From NCBI GenBank assembly GCA_012064385.1, contig QRDG01001858.1, forward strand, positions 196,620 through 260,619: 64,000 nucleotides of DNA, given 5' to 3'. Of the stretch, positions 57,805 through 64,000 are shown piece after piece. Under the pieces are notes generated by a model. The model was not told the origin of the DNA. It saw nothing but the letters and a program-made list of their open reading frames with translations, and did no database searches. Source of the DNA: Puccinellia tenuiflora (lineage: Eukaryota; Streptophyta; Magnoliopsida; Poales; Poaceae). Position 1 is the first letter of the stretch. Each line of letters opens with the position of its first letter. The translations under genes were made by a program, and so were the position numbers.

Positions 57805-60800
57805 ATGGCTCCCAAGCGCACCAAGACCACATCCAAGGCCAAGGCATCCTCGTCGAGCAGGACAGTGGACATCGCCGCCGCGGCCGCGGCCGCCGCAAAA
57901 TCCTCTTCCAAGCGATCGATTTCCGCCGATTGGGGTGGATCTGTGGTCACGGCGGAGCAATTGAAGACTCATAGGCTCTCAGGTTTGATTCCCTCTAGCG
58001 CTCAAGCTCGGGCCCCAGGGGATGAGGTTGTTCCCTCTCCCGCTAAGGGCGAAGTAGTTGTCTTCGTGGAGCACCTGTTCCGCGGATTTTCTCCCCCCGG
58101 CGATCTTTTCTTCCGCCAGCTCCTCGAACTTTATGAGCTGCGGATTCACGATCTGGCTCCTAATTCCATTCTTACTCTTTCCAACTTCGTCGTTCTCTGT
58201 GAGGATTACCTCCAGATTAAGCCTGACATCAATCTCTGGCTTGAACTCTTCTACTGCAACCCTCAGCCCGAGACCTCTGGGGGCCCTCTTCTCCAATGTG
58301 GCGCCGTCGCTCTTCAACGGCGCCTCAACTCTGTCTTCCCAAAGCCAATCTTTCCCAATCGCATCAAGGATTGGCAAAAAACCTTCTTCTATTGCAAGGA
58401 CACCTCCCCCGCAAATGAACCAAAGCTTCCCTTGTTCTCTGAGGACCGCCTTCGGGCGACTCCTCTGATGAAAGCTAGGTGCCCAGAGGCCGCCCGGCCA
58501 AGAGTCGAGTCTCTGATCACTCGCATCCGGGCCCTCTTGTCCCATAACTTGGAAAATATGGATCTGGTCCGCTGCTGGACAACTTGGAGAATCCAGCCAC
58601 TGAGTCCTAGGACTCGGTTGATATGCTCATATACCAGATGCGCTGGTGATGACCTCCGAGTTACGGAGCAGCTGTCCGATGGACCCGAACTTGGTCGACT
58701 TATCAAAAAGTTGACTGGGAAACCGGTGAAGGATCAAGCTCATTTCGGGCTCCAGCCCTTCTGCTCGACCAACCCAGCTCCTGATGTAAGTATCATTCTC
58801 TACTTTATTTCAACCTTGATCTCACTTGTACTGCTTACTGACTCACGTTTATTGACTCTGTTGCAGCTCACCGACTCCTTCTGGAAGCCGGCCTCTGGAG
58901 CTGATACTAAAAATAAAGCTAAAGCTGAGGCTGAAGCTGAAGCTGAAGAAGAGATTCCTGCCACAGATCAAACTACTGTGGCAGAAGACACTGATGATGC
59001 GGATGAGGAGTCCTCCCAGGGGGCTCCCGCTGAAGACGATGCTGCCGATGAGGAGTCCTCGCCAGAGGCTCCAACCGAGAACGTTGATGGAGAGGAGTCC
59101 TCTCAGGAGGCTCCCATCGTGGAAGAGATTGAAGATGACGAGTCCTCTCCAGAGGCTCCCACCACTAGGCAAACTGATACTGCCTCTGCTGCTGCTCAAC
59201 CATCGCCATCTGCAGAGTCCTCTGCTAGGAGTCACTCCTCTTCTTCCCCAACCTCAAACAATAATGGATCTCGAGAGGCTGTTCCCAAGGTACCACTCTC
59301 ACGAGTCCTTGGGTCCTCTAGCTCACCAACTAAGCCTGAGGAACACATGCAGAGTGTTATTGCCGCCAGAAAGAGGAAACTGCGCTCCGATGGGCCTGCA
59401 GATGCTCCTGAGCCTCTGCCTGTCTCGCACCAACGGAAATCAGCTTCTCCTCCTCACAAGGACGACTCCTACCACTCTGGCATGTCGATGCCCTCCTCAG
59501 ACTCTCAGGCCTCCTTGGACCTGGAGACCAATGTTGGGTAAGATTCCTTTGTTTCTATACTTGCACTCAAATGACTTCTGCTTTTTCCCTTTTCACTAAT
59601 TCTGGTGCTGACTTCTATCTTTGTGTATTTCAGGGCTCGGCCTTGTTCTAAGGTAACCAAGCTCCCAGGCATGGCTGATGTCACCTCTGGTCGTGGACCT
59701 GCACCTCCTTCGGCCTCTGAAACGACCAGCACAAGGACAGGTCCTTCAGTTGCTGCATCTGCTGGTGCAACCACGACTCCAACCATTCCCGAGTCCCCTT
59801 CAAGGACTCGGGCGGCGACTCCAACAATAGTCCAGCCCAGCTCTGGTGCTACGACTCCTGATACTGCGCCCCAAGTTCGTCCGGCTCCTGTGAAGCCGAC
59901 TCCTGCAGCCTCTCCGTCCATCAAGATCAAGTCATCAACTGATTACAGCCGACTTCGAGTAGCTGACAACATGTCATTTTCTGAGGCTTATGCTGAAGCT
60001 GTTGACTTGAACGATCAATCAGCGAGGTTGAAGGATGAAGAACAAGTGGCTCTTAGGTCTCTTCATATGGTTCATGAAGTAAGCTTTTCTGACTTCACCT
60101 TTCATGCTTTCTGGCATCATCCTATATCAGTAGCCCCCAAGCACCTGTCTGTAGTGACTTGTGACTAGGATAGGTGCTTTGATTTGATACTGAACTCAAT
60201 TGCTATATAGAAAAAATTTGCACACTGTAGCCCCCAAGCACTGAGTCCTTAGCTCTACTAGGACTCGGGGCTGCTAATTTACTGTCTGTCGGGTCCTTAG
60301 ACCAAAAACTTTTGCACGAGTAGCCCCCAAGCGCCGAGTTGTCAGCTTGCGACGACTTGGAGCTACCAACATATGTAATTCACTGATACCTTACTTGAAG
60401 AAGAATTTCTGTTCTGCGAGTAGCCCCCAAGCGCCAAGTTGCTTACTTGTGGTGACTTGGAGCTGCAAATACATCTACTTTATTCATACTTAACTTGATG
60501 AAAAATTCTGATCTGCCAGTAGCCCCCAAGCGCCAAGTTGCTAACTTGTGGCGACTTGGAGCTTATGACTTGTCAACTTGACTCATGCCTGCTTTTCTGA
60601 TAGAAAAAATTGACTCCTGAGTAGCCCCCAAGCGCCAAGTTGTTTAACTTGTGACGACTTGGAGCTCATGAGTTCTTTATTTGACTTGTGGAGCTCACTT
60701 TTGCTTTATGACTTGTAATTGCAGTGCATTGTCTCCAAGATGAAGAGAGACATGAAAGAACTTGAGGACCAGGCAGCTGCCAGCTCCAGGTCTGCCATAG

Positions 60801-61929
60801 CCGAAAAAGAACACTCCCTTCAGCTTGAGAAGGATCTGAAGGCCTTGGCTGCTCAACTGGAGCAGGTAAAGAAAGAGTCGGCTGATGCCAAAAAGATCGC
60901 CCAGAAGGCACACAACGACCTGAAGGCTGTGTTCGACACTTGCAAAAAGGGCATTGGTGCCATGTGCCAACACATATTTGGTGAGTTTATGACTTTTGCT
61001 TGCTTCCTTTTTGCACTTCTCTAAATTTCTTTTCAACTGATAATCACTCTTTGATCTCTGCAGGGGCTGACTCCCCAAAACTTAAACTGCCCACAAGCAA
61101 GCAACTATCTGAGATGCTTGATTACTGTCATGGGCTACAAGAGGGAGCCCGTGCTGTGGTCAAGTATCTGAACCATAAAGGCAAGTGCCCCAAAGAGCCT
61201 GAACGTCTGGTGGACGAGTTGTCCAGAGCACCAGGCTATATGCGTCTGTGGAAACAGTCTTCAATGAGGAGAGCCTCCACCAGGATCTTGGCCTTAGCCC
61301 ACAGCTACTATCCAACTGTCCTAGAGCCAGCAATGCTTACAATGGGGAAGCCTGAGCAACATGAGGATGGGAAACCTTTTACCCAGGACGACTTCAAGGC
61401 CGAAGAAAAATTGGTGCGGCCATATGCTTGCGAGATTGCCAATAAGATGGACCCTGAGGTATGGGTTCATCACTATGATTTGGAGAACAAAAGAGTCGCT
61501 CTAGAAACTCCTCAGATAGTAAACTTTGGCCGCCCATCACAGGACCCAGCTGGTGTATTCTCTTCTTCTGCCGGTCCGAGTTCATCGTCACCGGCGGCTC
61601 CTGTTCAAAGTGCTGAGCCCACTCTGAAGACACCTGCTGCGCCCACTCCTTCTAGAGCTGTCTCTGGAGACGCTCAGAAACAAGCTGAGCTTGCTAAGCA
61701 CATGAAGAGTCCCAAGGGTACTGGCTTTCAAACGAAGAGAGTCGCCACCAAGCCTCCATTGAAGCCGACTCCTCCTTCTGCTGCTCAAGCACAAGACAAA
61801 TCTCCTCTGAAGAAGGGCTCCTCAACTCCTGCTGTTCAAGCAAAGGACAGGTCTCCTGCTAAGAAGGACTCCCCGTCTCTGGCTAAGGAGTCGACTCCTC
61901 TGGAAGACAATCCCTTGAATGACTTTTGA
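57805..61929 (+). CDS. Antisense gene of the Gypsy element, 'transposase (putative) gypsy type' (PF04195-like), five exons
   Basis: Exons by GT-AG junctions: 57805-58785, 58867-59537, 59634-60078, 60725-60980, 61064-61929; all join in frame, 1,072 residues. A basic N terminus is followed by a globular region of about residues 75-320 (VVVFVEHLFRGFSPPGDLFF, LELYELRIHDLAPNSI, LSNFVVLCEDYLQIKPDINL). This is typical of the plant family named putative gypsy-type transposase despite no shown catalysis. Then come long acidic repeats (EESSQEAP / EESSPEAP), Ser/Pro-rich linkers, a coiled coil in exon 4 (KRDMKELEDQAAAS) and a basic tail. It runs opposite to pol. No stop or shift is seen, so it may be expressed. 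Function unknown. The first intron (81 bp) is also open in frame. Confidence 0.78.
60120..60670. repeat. Tandem repeats in intron 3 of the antisense gene
   Basis: There are about six units of roughly 85-115 bp. Each starts near AGTAGCCCCCAAGCGCC (60129, 60232, 60319, 60420, 60518, 60621) and continues AAGTTG...CTTGTGGCGACTTGGAGCT. On the retroelement strand each unit shows GGGGGCTACT, the same word as the polypurine tract next to the 3' LTR. Confidence 0.8.
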
Positions 61930-62517
61930 TTACTATGTAATGCTGTGTTGTTAGTATTTAAACTCTGTAATGATGCACTACTGGTATTTTTAAACTGTTT
62001 AGCTTGTTAGCTATTTTGAGTTGTAATGATGCACTACTGGTGCTTTTAAACTATTTAGCTTGTTAGCTATTTTGAATTGTGCCAATCGGCTTGGTTCTTA
62101 TAACCCGTCTAGTTTTTCACTGATGAATAAGTAGGCCCTGCATGACTTCTCTTACAGTGTGTGCTGACAGGTTCTTAACTCATATGTTCCTTAGGGATCC
62201 ATAAGAGAGAGAAACAAGTCATGCCTGTAGATAGATCATATTGTGCAGGATGCATCTAACTTACCAGCGAGAAAACTAGGAAAATTTGGCTACTGTGCCG
62301 GGTCCAAGAGTTTAAGCTTAACTTTTTTCACTGAAAAGCAAGCCCCCAAGAACCTGATGATCAAAATTTAAAGAACAAAGCGCACTCACTGGGTGACTCG
62401 ACTAAAGGACTCATGTTCACAAAAGCCGGCTTTATTTCATTTGATCATAACAATGCGATTACATCTAGGCATGGCTCACTGGGCTCTTTGCCTTGCAACT
62501 CATAAAACTATTACAAC
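61930..62517. other. Region between the two convergent Gypsy genes
   Basis: It holds the presumed 3' UTRs of the plus-strand antisense gene and the minus-strand pol. A direct repeat TAATGATGCACTACTGGT occurs near 61967 and 62023. No gene seen. Confidence 0.4.
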
Positions 62518-64000
62518 TTAAGTATAATATGGACGCAACTGAGCTATGTTCCAAGGCCTCTTTGCCTCTGCATAAGGATCTAGTGTGTGAGCTGTATCAG
62601 CTCCTTTGCCTACACTTGCCGGCTCTCGCACATCCATTAGATAGTACGACCCGTTGTTCAGATTCTTGCTTATGATGAACGGTCCTTCCCATGGTGGAGA
62701 TAACTTGTGCATCCCTTCCTTATTCTGGACAAGGCGAAGCACTAAGTCTCCTTCCTGGAAAGTTCGGGTCTTGACTCTGCGTGCGTGATATCGCCGCAAG
62801 TCCTGCTGATAAACTGCTGATCTCTCAAGGGCTAACTCCCTTGCTTCCTCAAGTGCATCGACCGAGTCCTGGCGGGCGAGTTCGTTTTCTGTCTCAACGT
62901 AATTGGCGACTCGTGGCGAGTCATGCAACAAGTCGCTTGGCAAGACAGCTTCTGCTCCATACACCATGAAGAAAGGTGTGAAGCCAGTGGATCTGTTAGG
63001 AGTCGTCCTGATGCTCCAAAGTACTGCTGGTAACTCCTCAACCCAAGACCCGGCGGCTCTTAGCAAAGGGACTCGGAGCCGAGGCTTAATTCCCTTCAGC
63101 AACTCCTGATTTGCCCTCTCTGCTTGTCCATTGGACTGTGGATGTGCCACTGAGGCTAGGTCGAGTCTGATGTTGTTCTCATCCACAAAACTTGGCCATC
63201 TCCCCCACTGATAAGTTGGTACCATTGTCTGTAATGATGCTATGAGGGTATCCAAAGCGTGTTGCTATTTTCTTGAAGAATCTCACAGCTGATGCACCGT
63301 CGACTCTGCTGACGGGTTCCACTTCCACCCACTTGGTGAACTTGTCAACTGCTACTAGCAGATGGGTCTTCTGACAAGGCGACTTTGAGAAAGGGCCCAC
63401 CATGTCGAGTCCCCAAACTGCAAATGGCCAAGTGATAGGGATGGTTCTGAGTTCTTGAGCTGGCACGTGGTCTTGCCTTGCATACCTTTGACATCCATCA
63501 CAGACTCGAACTATCCTCTCTGCATCCAAATGTGCTGTCAACCAAAAGAACCCGTGTCTGAAAGCTTTTGACACCAAGGATCTAGTGGATGCATGATGAC
63601 CACAATCTCCTGCGTGAATCTCTTGCAATATTTGCTTGCCCTCCTCTGGAGACACACATCTCTGGTAGACTCCAGTAACGCTCCTTCTGTACAACTCGCC
63701 ATCAATGACTGTGTAGGACTTGCATCGCCTGATGAGTTGCTTTCGCTTGACTTCATCCTTTGGGAGTTCACCCCGCAGGAGATATGCTAGGTAGGGCTCT
63801 GTCCACGTTGGGATTGCTCGTTTGCTGCAACAAGTTCCGACTCTGGGTCTGGAAAAGCTAACTCCTCCTCTGTGGGCAACTTGACTGAAGGTGATGGAGT
63901 TCATCCAAGAACACATTTGATGGTACTTTCTCTCGACGAGAGCCGAGTCGTGATAACGCATCAGCAGCCTCGTTCTTGCGCCTGTCAATATGCTCCACTT
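62518..64000 (-). pseudogene. Gypsy pol: integrase, partial, one frameshift
   Basis: From the right edge on the minus strand: a stretch containing the zinc-binding region with H and C residues (HAGDCGHHASTRSLVSKAFR ... CDGCQRYA), then the catalytic core (WGLDMVGPF first Asp; HSIITDNGTN second Asp; QSNGQAERANQ with the Glu). Then comes the C-terminal part (GDLVLRLVQNKEGMHKLSPP WEGPF, given in two pieces) ending at 62518 with IAQLRPYYT. A one-base insertion near 63183-63187 (TGTGGATGAG) shifts the frame between the second Asp and the Glu. The integrase would insert the element's cDNA; this copy needs the lesion corrected or is dead. Upstream pol is outside the window, and the first 40 codons shown (63988-63850) read poorly. 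Confidence 0.88.

Larger units (their letters stand above)
55090..64000 (-). mobile_element. Gypsy LTR retrotransposon with an antisense gene, left (3') part
   Basis: The left LTR is 55090-55635. Next to it on the element strand is a purine tract (GGGGGCTAC). Integrase at the right end of the window is on the minus strand, so this is the 3' half; the 5' LTR, gag and most of pol lie beyond 64000. A multi-exon gene on the opposite strand fills the space between pol and the 3' LTR, a known arrangement in some plant Gypsy lineages. It is inserted into the second gene of CACTA B copy 3; the five bases before the LTR are GGGGT. Confidence 0.78.

Overview
The window is a transposon-dense stretch of a large grass genome. 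It is most likely from a Triticeae species (wheat, Aegilops or barley): a BARE/Angela-type Copia element, several CACTA (En/Spm) families, Stowaway and Tourist MITEs and an antisense-ORF Gypsy element are nested in one another. Only two stretches look like ordinary host genes: an F-box-type pseudogene (9138-10402, minus) and a two-exon COMT-like O-methyltransferase (44168-45869, plus). No rRNA gene, CRISPR array or prokaryotic feature is present.

Layout. 1-8380: a minus-strand CACTA element (called family A, copy 1) whose 3' end lies outside the window; it carries a TNP2 transposase with one visible frameshift, a second protein of the plant En/Spm (Transposase_24) type and a small coiled-coil/membrane ORF. 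8381-11185: foldback MITE and F-box pseudogene. 11186 to about 24.2 kb: CACTA family B, copy 1, carrying a B3-domain gene split by a complete 9,328-bp Copia element (12145-21472, TSD ATTAT). About 24.2-29557: the second gene (En/Spm protein plus Ulp1-like protease) and 3' end of another family A element. 30088 to about 42.75 kb: CACTA family B, copy 2, with a decayed B3 gene split by a MULE, then a chain of TIR elements strung on (TA)n tracts (32.6-40.1 kb), then a 5'-truncated LINE. 42753-43580: probable solo LTR. 44168-45869: the O-methyltransferase. 46163-47349: 3' fragment of a third family A element. 47350-55089: CACTA family B, copy 3, with TNP2 and En/Spm pseudogenes and a hAT insertion. 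55090-64000: the left part of a minus-strand Gypsy element (3' LTR, integrase, and a five-exon ORF on the opposite strand), with a small CACTA (55758-57377) inside it.

How the parts relate. The three family B copies share the same 5' terminus and subterminal motifs (GCAGCGGGC and CACGCGAC). Copy 3 has a TNP2 transposase right after the terminus; copies 1 and 2 have a B3-domain gene in that place. In all three a second block of the terminal motifs lies between the first and second gene, so the second gene appears to have its own copy of the transposon terminus as a promoter region. Most transposon genes carry frameshifts or stops. The En/Spm second gene of family A copy 1 and the Gypsy antisense gene read open as far as I can follow them.

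Limits: everything here was read by eye. Element boundaries given with TSDs are firm; boundaries marked 'about' are not. Family names are by resemblance.
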